64,000 nucleotides of DNA from Petaurus breviceps papuanus (GCA_028583685.1 JAMXIF010001253.1:97848795-97912794), one strand, 5' to 3'. Numbered from the stretch's first letter, positions 23,231 to 35,580 are shown. Translations and numbers: made by a program. Notes: generated by a model not told the origin, from the sequence alone.

Positions 23231-23795
23231 TAATAATCCACACAACTACACTTGGGACTTAAATCTAATTTCACAAAACTGATATTTAGCTTCCTATATC
23301 AGGAACTAGAGATAAACTCTAATTAGATGACATTCACAGATTTGTGTATCCTGTTACTCTGACTCAGTCAATTACGGATGGGTACTTTGGGCTTCTAGAA
23401 TTTAGCTATGCCAAATATGGATGCCAGATATCTGTATGAAAAGTAAAAAAAAGTAAACCCATGTTTTGTTTATGAGACACAAAATACTGGATATTTCTGA
23501 ATGTGCGAAAGATTGCCAGAATATTTAAGTTTCATTTGTATAGTTATTTTTTTGTAGTCTTTCTGAAGCTCGGTGTCCTGAACATAGTGAAGTTTTGATA
23601 AATACGTGTTAATTGATTAAAGGAGCATGATCATATTGTGAATGGCTCCACAGTGAAAGGCTCAAAAAAATGGCGAAAGTTGGAAGGAGTGAAGGAGGCT
23701 CCCAGAGCTCCAACCAAGAATTAATCTAACCTTAATCCTTCATGGGCTTAAGTAAGTACATGAAAAAAAAAACTGGCATTTTTTTTTTTTTACAG

Positions 23796-23886
23796 AACAC
23801 GGAATCACTGGTATTATTATATGACGACTATGAAGAAAAACATAAGAAAGCCAAACAGCTATCTATATCTTCAGTGAATCTGCAAG
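23796..23886 (+). CDS. COL28-like exon: acidic-basic linker
   Basis: A 91-nt exon with a long poly-T acceptor ending tacag and donor gtatta. It starts in phase 0 and ends in phase 1, matching the Kunitz exon. It encodes about 30 residues including LLYDDYEEKHKKAKQ, a charged spacer before the Kunitz domain. No domain is recognised. The matching phases on both sides are the main support. Confidence 0.72.
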
Positions 23887-23909
23887 GTATTAGACAGTTG
23901 ATCATGATT

Positions 23910-24295
23910 CATTCGATTTAATAAGCATTTATTAAGCACCAGGACTATGATGGGTGCCAGGGACATAAAAGCAAAATTAAACATTCCCTTCACTCTTGGT
24001 ATTTACATGCTACTGAAGGAGGCATCTGAGCTGTGCTTGAGGGAAGCTAAGTATTCTAAAAGGTGAAAATGAAGTGGCATTTTTGGAAGTCATGAGGCAG
24101 GAAATATATATATATATGGGGAACATTGGAGGTGAGTTTGATTAGAATGATGAGTACATGAGGGGGATGGCAGGAAATATAACTGAAAAGGGCGGTAAGA
24201 GAAATTGTGGAAGAGACAGAAGAGTCTATACTTTATTATAAGGGCACTAGGGAGCCTCTGACGGTTTCTAAGTAGCAAAGGGATGTTAGATATTA
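23910..24295 (-). repeat. Old L2 fragment
   Basis: taagcatttattaagcacca and agggcactagggagcctctg follow L2 reverse-strand order; it is heavily diverged. Confidence 0.4.
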
Positions 24296-24299
24296 TTGT

Positions 24300-25265
24300 T
24301 ACTATTATCTAGATTACATTTTTTGATAGAAATGGTCCTATGGCAAGTCACTGTCCTGCTAATATTCCTTCTTATTCAGTGTTCTAGGTACTACTGTATA
24401 GTTGACTAATATAGCTGCCTGTAGCGATTGAATAAAAGTATTATATTCTAAGTTCAGTTTCTGTAACTCACTGAAAGCATCCTCAAAAGAGCTCCAGTAG
24501 GAGGCAAGACAATAGGGATGACATGTATCTCATTCTGTTCCCACAAGATTTGGATCTTCTCAAACAGACGTCTATACTTTGAAAATTTTTCATTCTATGT
24601 AGCTTGGAGATAGTAAGTATTTGAGATGGTGACACCTATTCATGCTATTGTTCTTAAGTTTTCATGAAACAGTGCTATATCTAGATGATTGTGGGCAATG
24701 GCTTGTTCTATGATAATGGTCTTGTTCCAGGAGAGTTTGTTGGTTGTGTTTTCTAGGACATTTTGAGGTTGTATTTATGCTATGGGGATTTGTGGTCTGT
24801 TGGTCCATGAAAAGACAACAAATGTATAATTGTAGTCACCAGGTCAGTCTTGCTAGATATTGCATAACTCCATAAGCATTTCCAACCTATAATCACGTTT
24901 TGATCTCCCTCACTTCCCTACATTTCCAGCAGGTGAGAGATTGGTCTTCCTCACTTATCCTGATGTATCTAACCTTCTTTTGGTAACAGTACCAAAGAGT
25001 GCTATTTTTTCTGCTGTCTTCTGTGTCAAACTAATTGTCATAATGTTTTTAATTAGGGTCAGCCTACAATCCTATGCTGTCCTACCTATTTCTTAGATTC
25101 ATAAGACTGATCACACTCGCTGTGGTGCTAAACCAATCCATGATACTGCCAGAACCTTATTTACCAGCATGTCAGGATTCCTGCCAGGTCTTCACAGCTG
25201 CTGGAATGACCTTAGGGCATACAGAGACCCTGCTGGATCCTAGCTGCCATTCTCATACTTGACCT
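24300..25265 (-). repeat. R4/Dong-like LINE relic
   Basis: The reverse strand at about 24480-24590 reads NEKFSKYRRLFEKIQILWEQ and then IHVIPIVLPPTGALLRML. This resembles the C-terminal pattern of R4/Dong elements (ExxKxxKYxxLxxEIxxxW...VIPIVIGxxGxL). Flanking frames are broken by stops and shifts, so only a fossil remains. It lies in the intron before the Kunitz exon. Confidence 0.5.
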
Positions 25266-25969
25266 TTGTTCCATTTTCCACATTACTTAGATATGAGCTG
25301 TATTTTGAGGGGACTATTATTATTTTATTATATGAAATATATACACATATGTATACATTATATACAACTTTACATATGTCTTCCTCAAAGGGAATTTAAT
25401 GTATTCATGAATGAAGGGGATTTTTTATGATGCTACAAGAGAATTTATTTTTCTAAATTGGTGTTACCAAGTTTCACAATATACACATGTATTTTATCTT
25501 CCATTAATAATACTAAGGAATACACATAAAGTTTCAGTTTGAATTCATACATGTTATTAGGTAACTTAAAGTATGCTTATTATAAGCCATTGCTGTTAAA
25601 ATTTATCAGGCTAAGATTTTAGTTGGAGGATTGGTTTAGGGCCCACACAAAAAAGACCAAAGGAGTTTGATCTGGTGCTGGCAGGGTGTGGTTCATTTTC
25701 CCTGGGCAGATATTTAATGAAGTTTAATGAAAGGGATTTTTGACAAACTCTGTCTACCTTCTAATAACCAGATTAGCTAAGGTCAGAGAGACCAGTCACC
25801 AAGTTGTCAACAGGTGATGAATTTCTTAGCCAAAGAAACTCTTCACCTTCTCTTGGCATCAGTGGACATAGTGGCTATACAAACAAATACTGAGAGTCAG
25901 GAAATGGATTGTCTTATGCGAGGAAAAAAGAAGCTAATGTCTTTGTATCTCAGAGTAAATTGAGGGGAT

Positions 25970-26390
25970 TAAGATGTAAGGAGTCTGGAAAGGTAGGTAG
26001 GAGTCAAGTTGTGAAAGACTTTAAAAACCAGAGAACTTTATATTCAATCCTGTAGGTGAGGAAGAGACATTGCATTTTATTTAATAGGGTAGGTAGCATA
26101 GTCAGACCTGTGCTTTAGGAAGATGTCTTTGGCAGCTGAGTGAAAGATGGATGGGAGTGGGGAGTCTTGTGACAAGGAGATCAACCAACAGGCTATTGCA
26201 ATAAGACAGGTGTGAAGTGATGGATCCACTATGGTGATGGCAGCATTAAAAGAGAGAAAAGAGTATATGAGAGATGTTATAAAGGTAGAATGGACAGTAC
26301 TTAGCTCCAGATTGGATATGGGGCATGAGAGAGTAAGGAATTGAAGAAAACGCTTTGTCAGGAATACCCACATCCTAACAGAAAAATGAT
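25970..26390 (-). repeat. L2 LINE fragment, coding part
   Basis: The reverse strand encodes FHSAAKDIFLKHRSDYATYP, corresponding to the L2 ORF2 C-terminal phrase SAAKVIFLKRRSDHVTPL. The + strand shows ctattgcaataagacaggtg. Confidence 0.75.
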
Positions 26391-26394
26391 GGAC

Positions 26395-27490
26395 TCAGGG
26401 AGCAGACTGAAATGAATATGGATATGAATATATACATATACATGTATGTCTGTCTATGTATATATATATATATGTATGAGTGTTTATATATATATATCCA
26501 TTTATATCTCCAATGAGGTAATTTGTTTTCTTTGACTATGCATGTTTATTACAATAGTTTTGTTTTTCTTTCTTTTTCATTTGGGAGGGTGAAGAAAGTG
26601 AGAGGGGGTGGTGAATTTTTATTAATTGAAAATTTTTAATTAAAAAATAAAACAAAGAGGAGCGGCTAGGTGGCACAGTGAGTAAAGTGCCGGCCCCGGA
26701 GTCAGGAGGACCCCAGTTCGGTTCTGGCCTCAGACACTTAACACCCACACAAAAAGACTAACCGTGTAACCTTGGGCAAATTACTTAACCCCAATTGCCC
26801 TCCAAAAGGCAAATAAATAAATAAATAAATAAAACAAAGTGAAGGTTTGCACTAAAAAATCAATGTAATGATCAACCATGATTCCAGAGGGCTGATGATA
26901 AAGGATGATACCCACCTCTTGAAGATACAAAATAACACATGCATTTTTTTGTCATAACAAATGAAGGAATCTCTTTTGCTTGACTGTGAATATTTGTTAC
27001 AAGGGCTGTGTTATTGTTTTCTTTTCAATTTGGAGGATAGGGAAGAAGAAAGGAAAAAATAAATGCTTGTTAATTGGGGGGAAAGGATTTTGGGGTTTTT
27101 TTAAGAGATTATTGGCAATCTTAGGGAAAGTTCCTTAAATTACTTAATGCAAATCAAGACAGTCTTCATATACCACCTTCCACCCACTAGAAATATCAAA
27201 AATAGGAAAAAATTATAAAATTGAATGTTAATGCTTCAAGGAAAGTCATTCTTAATGTATTTTTGGTGGGACTGCAGACTTGTGCCAACATTTTAAAGAA
27301 TAATATGGCAATGCATAGGTATAAATTGAGCATAAATTTTGACCAAATAATTCCATTTTAAGATTTTATCCTAAAAAAAAATGAAAAAAAAACTTGCTTG
27401 TACAGAAAGAAGATTTGCTTGCCTTATTTATAATAGCAAACAACAACTGAAAAAAATAAATACCCAACGATTTGAGTACTTTAATATCAT
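26395..27490 (+). repeat. L1 3'-end fragments with a SINE insert
   Basis: 26395-26660 and 26860-27080 are sense L1-type tails. 26661-26815 is a tRNA-type SINE with an (AAAT)n tail and target duplication aaaataaaacaaag. 27115-27490 is an L1 3' part (gtgggactgcagacttgtgcc, ttgaccaaataattccattt). Confidence 0.6.
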
Positions 27491-27805
27491 GGGAATTTTT
27501 TTATTTTGTTCAGAGCTATGATTTTATTGGTTCGGGGAACTCAATGAGAAAGCTCCCTCCACGAATGTGGATCAGCTCCTACTGAAAACAAAATCAAACA
27601 CAAGGGAGATTCAAGTGAATACAGAGCAAGTGCATTTTTATTTGCTTCTACTCTCTAAAATGCTAAGGATTTCTGTAGGATTTTATTCCTTATATATGAT
27701 TTTTTCTTTCTATTCATAAGCACTAAATGTATAATAAAAATGTCTTTAATGCTATGTGATTATTAATAGGTGAATTCCCCATTCCCCTTTTTGTTTTTGT
27801 TTTAG

Positions 27806-27994
27806 AAAATACATGGAATCCACAATGTCAGTTAAACTTAGATCAAGGATCATGCCGTGTATACGTTATAAAATGGTACTATGATAAGAAAGCAAATGCT
27901 TGTGCTCAGTTTTGGTATGGTGGCTGTAATGGAAATGCAAATCGCTTTAACAGTGAAGACGAATGTATAAAGACCTGTGTATTTTTCCATGGAG
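27806..27994 (+). CDS. COL28-like exon: Kunitz domain
   Basis: This 189-nt exon follows acceptor tttttgttttag. The six cysteines have exactly the Kunitz/BPTI spacing: 8, 15, 7, 12 and 3 residues between them. Core motifs WYYDKKANAC, FWYGGC and NRFNSEDEC are all present. The P1 position directly after the second Cys is Arg (GSCRV), the type that fits trypsin-like proteases, so inhibitory activity is possible though unproven. A donor-like ggag/gtacag ends the exon at 27994; unspliced, the frame runs to a TGA at 28003-28005. Its intact state contrasts with the eroded helix. Confidence 0.93.
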
Positions 27995-28085
27995 GTACAG
28001 TGTGATAATATAAATAGTTATATGTTTATGTAATCTATAATAATGATGACTGTCTACTCAGATGCAAAATAAGAGAATGATACAA

Positions 28086-28091
28086 AATAAA
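28086..28091 (+). promoter_or_regulatory. Poly(A) signal AATAAA (unspliced Kunitz-exon end)
   Basis: A canonical hexamer lies about 80 bases after the TGA at 28003-28005. It would serve the unspliced 3' end of the COL28-like gene. Confidence 0.35.
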
Positions 28092-28531
28092 TGAAAATCC
28101 CATTGAAATTACAACTGAATGTTTCTTCAGAAATTATAGCAAATTAAGGTTACTTCTTTCCACTTGCCACATTCTGGAAACTCTATTGAAAACCCTCTTT
28201 CTCTCTCCCATCATTGCACAGAGAAAGAAAAGGCTTATGTAGCCATATGTTGGTATGGCCTACAAGTATTTGCATGGAATGAAGAGAAATTTTTCACTTA
28301 TATTTAAATATGCTGCCAACCTTTAACAATGACACCAAACTACTGGAGCAAATGTCTGGTGCACTGGGCTAATCTGCTCTTTATTCAGTATGATAAAATT
28401 TAGGGAAGAGTAATTGGATTGGGTTGGGCTGGGGGAAGGGTAGTAGAAATAACGGTAAGATCAGTATAGGAAGAACCCCTAGGTTACATGTGTATTCATA
28501 TCAGAATTTAAAATTTCTTTTTATTTTTCAG

Positions 28532-28539
28532 AAAACTAA
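28532..28539 (+). CDS. Possible terminal COL28-like exon (two codons and stop)
   Basis: A clean acceptor (tttttatttttcag) is followed in matching phase by the end of a Glu codon, Asn and TAA. With the donor at 27995 the protein would end HGEN. The alternative is read-through to TGA at 28003. The phase match and good acceptor favour splicing, but such a small target could occur by chance. Confidence 0.45.
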
Positions 28540-28651
28540 AGTGTTGAAGTAGATTCTCTAGTTCTGCAATAGAAGAAAAAAAGATGTTTAACTCAAAGAA
28601 CAAAATATTACACACATTCAACTTTTTGTTAAATCACTTGTTGAATGATTT

Positions 28652-28800
28652 TTTTTTTTTGCTTTTTTGGAGGGAGAAGGTAGGACATCTGGGGTTAAGT
28701 GACTTGCCCAAGGTCACATGGCTAGTAAGTGTTAAGTATCTTAGTGGAACTCAGGTCCTCCTGACTCAAGGGCCGGTTTTCTACGCCACCCAGCCGCCTC
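28652..28800 (-). repeat. tRNA-derived SINE with target duplication
   Basis: Reverse SINE with tgaatgatttt on both sides. It lies inside the possible 3' UTR of the spliced COL28-like transcript. Confidence 0.85.
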
Positions 28801-28880
28801 TTTGAATGATTTTCAATAATACTTTTTATTTATTTCCTATTACTTCATAATGATTTTTTTTACGTTTTAATCCATTTAAC

Positions 28881-28886
28881 AATAAA
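28881..28886 (+). promoter_or_regulatory. Poly(A) signal AATAAA (spliced terminal exon)
   Basis: A canonical hexamer lies about 340 bases after the TAA at 28537-28539, beyond a reverse SINE. It would serve the spliced 3' end. Another AATAAA occurs near 29137. Confidence 0.3.
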
Positions 28887-29259
28887 TATCACTCAGACAC
28901 TCATGACAAACAAACCCAAAACAAACAGCAAAGTTGAATGAATATTTTGTCTTCTTTGTAAAAGAAGTGTAAAAGAACAAGGCAAATGCCTGTTATGGTT
29001 AAACTCTCTCTCACTCTCCCTCTCTCTATTTACATACACACACACATACATGCATATATGTGTGTGTGTGTGTATTTTTTTTCTTTAAAGAGTTTGCTTT
29101 GTACCTACTGATTAGACACAAAAGTTTCTAATGGCTATAATAAAGTTACTTTTAAATGAGTTCATTTTACTTTGATCTGATGAAGAATTTTTATGCAACT
29201 GATTCAAGTTTTACCAGTTCCAGATACATTAACAAAAGGAAATTAAGATTAAAATATTT

Positions 29260-29484
29260 TATTTAATTCTCACTGCATTAAACCAACTCTGTGAGATATT
29301 TAATGCAAGCATTATTATACCCATTTATAGATGAGGAAAATGAGGCTTAGAGAGGTCAAGCCTTTGTTGTCCCAGCTAGTAAATGTAAGACCTAGGCTTT
29401 GTACCCAGGTCTACAATTCCAAACTCAGTGTTTTTTCCACACTAAACCACACTGCCTTAAAAAATAAATAAATAAATAAAAGAA

Positions 29485-29522
<38 letters not shown>
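29260..29522. repeat. MIR fragment and (TA)n microsatellite
   Basis: 29260-29455 carries MIR words (tatagatgaggaaaatgaggc). 29484-29522 is nearly pure TA. Confidence 0.7.
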
Positions 29523-29989
29523 AACTGTTGCTTTCTTTGACTCTTTTCTATTATTATTGCTATTATAATGGGGCACATCTGTGATTTTTTTCCATCGAGT
29601 TCCAGTGATACAGACCAACACCTCATCTCTAATTTATAATCTTAAGGATTTGCCTAACTTTGATTTTTCTCTCTTTTAAAAAATCGGTTCAGTCAGAGAG
29701 GTGAGAAGGAAATAAAATAAATGCTTGTTCACTGAAAATAAAACAATTTTTAAGAAGTTGTTTGAAGGCACTGAGACATTAAATGATTTGCCCATGATCA
29801 TATAGTTTGTATATGTCAGACAAAGTACTAGAACCCAAGTCTCCCTGACTTCAAGGCTGGCCCCACTATCTACTATGCAGTGCAGTGTATGAGCCATTCT
29901 CAAGTATATGGGTCTCAAGACTACTTTAAACTCAAAAATTATTGGTGTCCAAAGATTTTTTTAATTTATATGAGTTATATTTATCAATA

Positions 29990-30238
29990 TTTTATTGTTG
30001 TTGTTCAGTTGTGTCCAACTCTTCATGACTTTGGTATTTTCTTGGCAAAGATACTAGAGTGGTTTTCCATTTCCTACTCCAGTTCATTTTATAGATGAGG
30101 AAACTGAATCAAATAGTGTTAAGTGATTTACCCAGAGTTGCATAGCTAGTAAGTGTTTGAGGTCAGATTTGAACTCAAGGAGATGTCTTCCTGACTCCAG
30201 GACTGGGGCTCTATCCACTGCTCCACCTAGCTTCCCCT
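29990..30238 (-). repeat. Longer tRNA-derived SINE
   Basis: Reverse of the longer subtype: tgtgtccaactcttcatgac, ttggcaaagatactagagtgg, and the end ctgctccacctagcttcccc. Confidence 0.8.
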
Positions 30239-30749
30239 ACCAGTATTTACCATATGAGAACATGAAACTGATACATTTAAAAATATTTAGTAATTCACTT
30301 AAAATAATTGCATTAAATATCAATATATTTATGAAAAGACTATATTTTTATGAACAAAAATTTAGTGAAAATGACATTGTTTTACATATTTTTCCAATTC
30401 TCTTTAATGTCTAGCTTAGTAGAAAGACAGCTGTATTCTCATATTTGCTTTTCAATTCAGTCTATTTCAATGTGTTGTTTTGGTTGAAGAAAATCTGGCC
30501 TTATAGAGATAAGTAGTTGGCAGAGGGAGGTATATTGTAATAGGCAAATAATATCCTAGTATAATTATAAAAATACTTTTGACATTACAGAATCCCTGAA
30601 AAGGTCTCAGGGACCTCCAGGAATCTGAGGATTACAGTTTGATATATCACACTGCTTCTATCTTCTGTATTAATGAAAAATAAAATTTGATTACTTATAT
30701 CTTTTGGCTTTCTAGTGAAAGTCAATGACTAAGGCCTCAAAACAACAAC

Positions 30750-31062
30750 TATTCAAAGTAAATAAGTGCAGTGTGTTTTAATCCCAATTTACAGATGAAA
30801 GTACTAAGACTCAGAAAGAATAAAAGACTTCTTCATAGGAACACAGCTATCAAATCAAATGTCAGAGTTGGGGTAAAAACCTAGGTCTCCTGATTCTTTT
30901 TTTTTTTTTAGCTTTTTGGAGGGGGAAGGTAGGGCAATTGAGGTTTAGTGACTTGCCCAAGGTCACATGGCTAGTAAGTGTTAGGTGTCTGAGGCCCGAT
31001 TTTAACTCAGTCCTCCCAACTCCAGGGCCAGTGCTCTATTCACTGTGCCACCTAGCCGCCCC
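30750..31062 (-). repeat. MIR fragment and reverse SINE
   Basis: 30750-30890 is eroded MIR. 30899-31062 is a reverse SINE with tctcctgattct duplicated on both sides. Confidence 0.75.
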
Positions 31063-31479
31063 TGGGTCTCCTGATTCTAAAAACACAGGTGAGATCTCCT
31101 TTAAACGCTATCTCCCTTCAAAGGAGCATTTCCTTTAGGCAAGCATATGTCCAAATGGGAGACATGAAGGAAAGATATATCTTAGTTCTCACTATATTGT
31201 CGTTAGAATGAATGAAAGTAGTAATTTAGTATTATCTGCATTTCCTAAGAAAATATTTTCCCCCAGAATCCCATACAACACATTTAAACATGTCAGTTTA
31301 ATAGAAAAAGACCTAGATCTAATTTCTTTAGGGAATACCCTCTCCTTTTCTCCCTATTTGTAAACTTTTCTTTGATATATAGAGTTTCCATTTTGCCCCC
31401 AATGGGTACTTCAACAGATCTGAGATCTCCAAGATGTGGCAAGACAGAGAATAAGCTTCCAGGGTTTGGTTAGATCCTC

Positions 31480-31605
31480 TATAGTTATTTGCATATTATC
31501 TCTCCCATTAGATCCTAAGCTCCTTGAGGGCAGGGTCTGTCTCTTGCCCTCCTTTGTATCTCCAGTGCTTGGCACATAATAAATGCTTAATAAATGTTTA
31601 TTAGA
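31480..31605 (+). repeat. L2 3' end
   Basis: cctaagctccttgagggcag, cttggcacataataaatgc: a clean L2 tail, directly followed by an L1 5' end. Confidence 0.75.
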
Positions 31606-31614
31606 GAACTCAGC

Positions 31615-33605
31615 TTCTGGGAGCCAAGATGGCAGAGTAAGAAGTAAGTCGCTCTCACCTCCCTTATGACCTCTGAAAACCCAGAAAATATCACCTAGGA
31701 AAAACCCTGGAACATCTGAGCCAGTGGAAAGATGGAGTGGCAGTCTTGTAGCCCAGGAAACTTGGGGGATTAATGGGAAAGGCACCTCCCACACAGCCAG
31801 CCAGCCACCTTGTTCCGGGCTCCTAGCACAAGAACCTTGGGTTAGCACTCCCTGCACTCTAGCAGGATAGCTTAATTCTAAAAGCCAGGAATTAGGCAAA
31901 CACCATGAGCAAAAAGGAGAGATGGACAATGACCATAGATTCTTATTGTGGAGACAGGGAAGATCACAGCACAAATTCAGAAGAGAACAACATTGTCATT
32001 ATACCCACATCTGAAACCTCAAAGAGGAATATGAACTGGTCTCAAGCCCAAAAGCCTTCTTGGAAGAGCTCAAGAAGGATTTTAAAAGTCAAATAAGAGA
32101 GGTAGAAGAAAATTTTGGAAAAGAAGTGAGAGTTATGTAAGAGAGAATTAATAGCTTGGAAAAAGCAGGACAAAAATTGACTGTAGAAAACAAGTCCTTA
32201 AAAATTAGAATTGACCAAATGGAAAAGGAGGCACAAAAATTCACTGAAGAGAAAAACTCCTTAAAAAGTAAAATGGGCCAAATGGAAAAGGAGGTACAAA
32301 ATCTAATACAAGAAAACAATTTGTTTAAAAAAATAGTATGGGGCAATTGGAAGCTAATGACTCTATGAGATATCAAGAATCAGTCAAACAGAAACAAAAG
32401 AATGAAAAACTTGAAGAAAATATAAAATACCTCATTGGCAAAACAACTCTGGAAAATAGATCCAGACAATTTAAAAATGATTGGTCTACCTGAAAATCAT
32501 GATAAAAAATTAGTCTGGACAGCATCTTTCAGGAAATCATCAAGGAAAACTGCCCTGAGGTCCTAGAACTAGAAGGTGAAATACTCATCAAAAGAATCCA
32601 CTGATCATCTCCTAAAAGAGATCCCAAATTCAAAAGGCCAAGGAATATTGTACCCAAATTCCAAAATTACCAGGTCACAGAGAAAATACTGCAAGCAACC
32701 AGAAAGAAATAATTTAAATATCATGGAATCACAACCAGGATTATGCAGGACCTTGCAACTTCTACATTAAAAGATCAGAGGGAGTGGAATACGATATTCT
32801 GTAAGGCAGAGGAACTTGGATTACAACCAAGGATCAACTACCCAGCAAAATTGAGCATAATCTTTCAGGGGAGGAGATGGATATTCAATGAAATAGGGGA
32901 CTCCCAAACCTTCCTGATGAAAACAACAGAGTTCAACAGAAAATTTGATCTTCAAATACATGACTCAAGAGAGGCATAAAAAGGTAAACAGGAAAGAAAA
33001 AACAACAACATAATATTTATAGGGGCAAACTGTTTACATCCCTACAAGGAAAGATAATGTGTAACTCTTGAGAACTGTATTGTTATTACACCATTTAAAA
33101 GGAGTATATATAGACAGAGCGTGTGAGTATAGATTGACTTTGATGTGATGATAAAAATCTAATAAAGTGGTAAAAAGGGATTGTACTGTGAGAAGAGGAA
33201 AGGAGGGGGCAGACAAGAGTAAATTTCATCACATGAAAAGGCACAAAAACCTATTACAGTAGAGGGAAAGAAGGGGTGAGGGGGGGAGATGAGCATTATT
33301 TGAACCTTACTCTCATCAGATTTGGCTCAAAGAGGGAATAACAATCAAATATAGAAATCTAACTTACTCTATAGGAAGTAGGAGGGAAAAGGAGGAAGGA
33401 AAGGGGGAGGCTGATAGAAGAGAAGGCAGACTGAGGAAGGTGGTAGTTGAAAGCAAAACTCTAGTGAGGAGCAAAAGGGAGAAAGGAGAGATAAAAGCAT
33501 AGATGGGGGGAAATAGCATGGAGAGAAAGACACAGATAGTAATCATAACTGTGAATGTCAATGGGATGAACTCTCCCATAAAATGGAAACAGATGGCAGA
33601 GTATT
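31615..33605 (+). mobile_element. L1 5' half: 5' UTR, ORF1, start of ORF2
   Basis: The element opens gggagccaagatggcagagt, the usual L1 start. ORF1 begins near 31904 (MSKKERWTMTIDSY); a coiled-coil follows (MEKEAQKFTEEKNSLKSKM at about 32220) and then the L1 ORF1 motif RINYPAKLSIIF at 32835. After an inter-ORF stretch, ITVNVNGMNSPIKWKQM at about 33545 matches the ORF2 endonuclease start. Frames are shifted in places, so it is not active. It stops early in ORF2 with no tail, as if the 3' part was deleted. Confidence 0.85.
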
Positions 33606-33609
33606 TCTA

Positions 33610-35580
33610 AGCACCTCCCCAAATGTCATTCAAACATCAGTAATCTAGATGTCCCTCTTAGTTGTTTACTCTTGTTATGAAGTCATTAACATAAATCATC
33701 ATAATCCCTGCTGGGGAGGTTGGCTTCAGGCAAGTACCCCTAATCCTTGGATTCATCCTAGGTTCTCTTGACCTTTATCTCTTGGCTAAAGGCATTATTC
33801 TTCATTATTTGTATTTATTTCCTCTTCATTTCTTCAGTTCATTCCAGATCCCAGATAATCAGTCATCAATCATAGGATCCTAGATTTTAAGAGAAATGAT
33901 AAATTCTCTGTTGTATTTAACAACTTATTAGGACCAAGGTTTTTTCCCTTTTCTATTTCCTCATCCAAAAATCAACCAATGTGGGAAATCTTTCTCAAAG
34001 ATTTACAAAGGATGGCTAAGATCTAATCAAAGACAGTAAAAGAAATTCTAAGTTTAGGCAATGGGTGAATTCCTGCTCATTGTTTACTCAGACAGGTCTA
34101 GGAAAATGTGGATTTTCCCTTTTGTCAGACAAGTGATATAGAAATTGATGTGTCCTTGACCAAGATTTGGGTGATCAGTGTAGCATACATAAAGACATTC
34201 ATTGTAATATAGCCTATATCTCATTGTAATATTCGTTTTCTCATTGATTGTTAATGAATTAGAGTTGATTGCTACCCTCAGGAACACCCACTTTTCCAAG
34301 GGTATATTAGTTGTGAGCCCACCACCAAGGGCCTATGGCATTTGAGAGTACCACTGACCTCTTTTATTAATAAAATGCTAGTATTATTCATAAAAGATTA
34401 ATTACCCAGAAATTATGTCTCTCCAACTTTTTAAATGTCACCATTTGGAGCTGGAAGGGATCATAGAGGTCACTTAAAATAACGCCTTCCTTTTACAGAT
34501 GGAGAGACAGGCTTAGAGTAGTTAAGTGATTTGCCAAGTGGCAAGGCTGATATCTGAACCAAGATGCTCTGACTAGTATCCTGACTCCTTTGCACTGTAT
34601 CATGCTGCCTCCAAGAAAGGATTAACTAAGGAAAGGAATAGAAACCTTAGTTTCCATTGAGCCACTAGGTGCATTATCAAACTTTGTGTCCCTGGATCTG
34701 AACCAGTTCTTGTACAGGTCTCAATCATACAGTCTTTAGCCAGCTTAATTTTGGGGTCACTATAACAGTGAAGGATTCAGTCTGTTTTGGGCATCATTCA
34801 AACCCTAATCCGAAAGATCTTCATGTGCCCTCCTGACTGCCAACTTACTTCTCTACCCTGACTCCAGCCTCCCCCAATACCCCCGCCCTCACCCCCCATT
34901 CTATAAACTCGACTTCATCCTCGTTAAATTTATCTGGATCTTTTTTCCTGATTATTTGATAAATGAATCCACAGTTAATGTAATTACAAATCGCTAACAG
35001 GTTAGCTAACCTGCTGTGTGAAGGAATGGGAATTTGGTGAGAAGGTTTTGGTCCAAATGAGAGTTACTCTAGCAGTGGGAATTTCAAGTACAGAGGCGCT
35101 CTGGTAGAAAGGAATACTTTTGGGATTATTGGGGGGAGAGGACGAAAGAATAAGACAGAGGAAGGACAATGTTGCCAAGAGGCTGGGAGAGAGAAAAAAG
35201 AGCTTTTTAACCGTTTTGCTTCAAGTTTCACCACGCTAAGAGCTGACTTTTGTAAAGAGGGTGTAGCAGAAAAGGGAAAAGGAGAGCTTTTCCTGAAACA
35301 TAAATCGTTTTAACTCTTTCCTCAAATTCACTGAGGAGCTTGGATGATATTTTGGGGAAAGTGAGGCGGCTCCTGGGTAGTAAGGAGAAAAGTAAAGAAC
35401 TAGATAATTCTTTAAATTAAAAAAAAAAAAAACTTATATAAAACTTTTTTGGTTTGGTCTAAAGCCAGAATAAAGGGGAGGGGAGGGTGTTACTTCCTTG
35501 TGATGCCCCATTCTTCGTAATGCTAGCGCCTCCTTCAATTGATTCTCCCCAAATGATATAGTATGTATCGTTTATTTATA
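33610..35580. other. Intergenic, little recognised
   Basis: Only a MIR/L3-type repeat at 34430-34615 (gagctggaagggatcatagag) stands out. The rest shows no gene or family I recognise. Confidence 0.5.

Larger units (their letters stand above)
4150..28539 (+). other. COL28-like (VWA-Kunitz collagen) gene, 3' part
   Basis: This is the span of the coding exons seen for a collagen XXVIII-like gene; the 5' exons (first VWA domain and most of the helix) would lie left of the window. The order is Gly-X-Y exons, a hinge, a VWA domain, a linker and a Kunitz domain, which is the C-terminal architecture of COL28A1. The phrase KEDIIKLIKEICGC before the VWA is close to what I remember of human COL28A1. All chosen exons have AG/GT borders and matching phases, giving about 480 open codons. 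The helix is badly eroded: 18 of 36 expected Gly positions carry other residues. The gene could be a COL28A2-type paralogue with a changed role, or a slowly dying gene. Collagen XXVIII is an extracellular-matrix protein; a secreted product is likely but the signal peptide is not in view. Confidence 0.8.
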
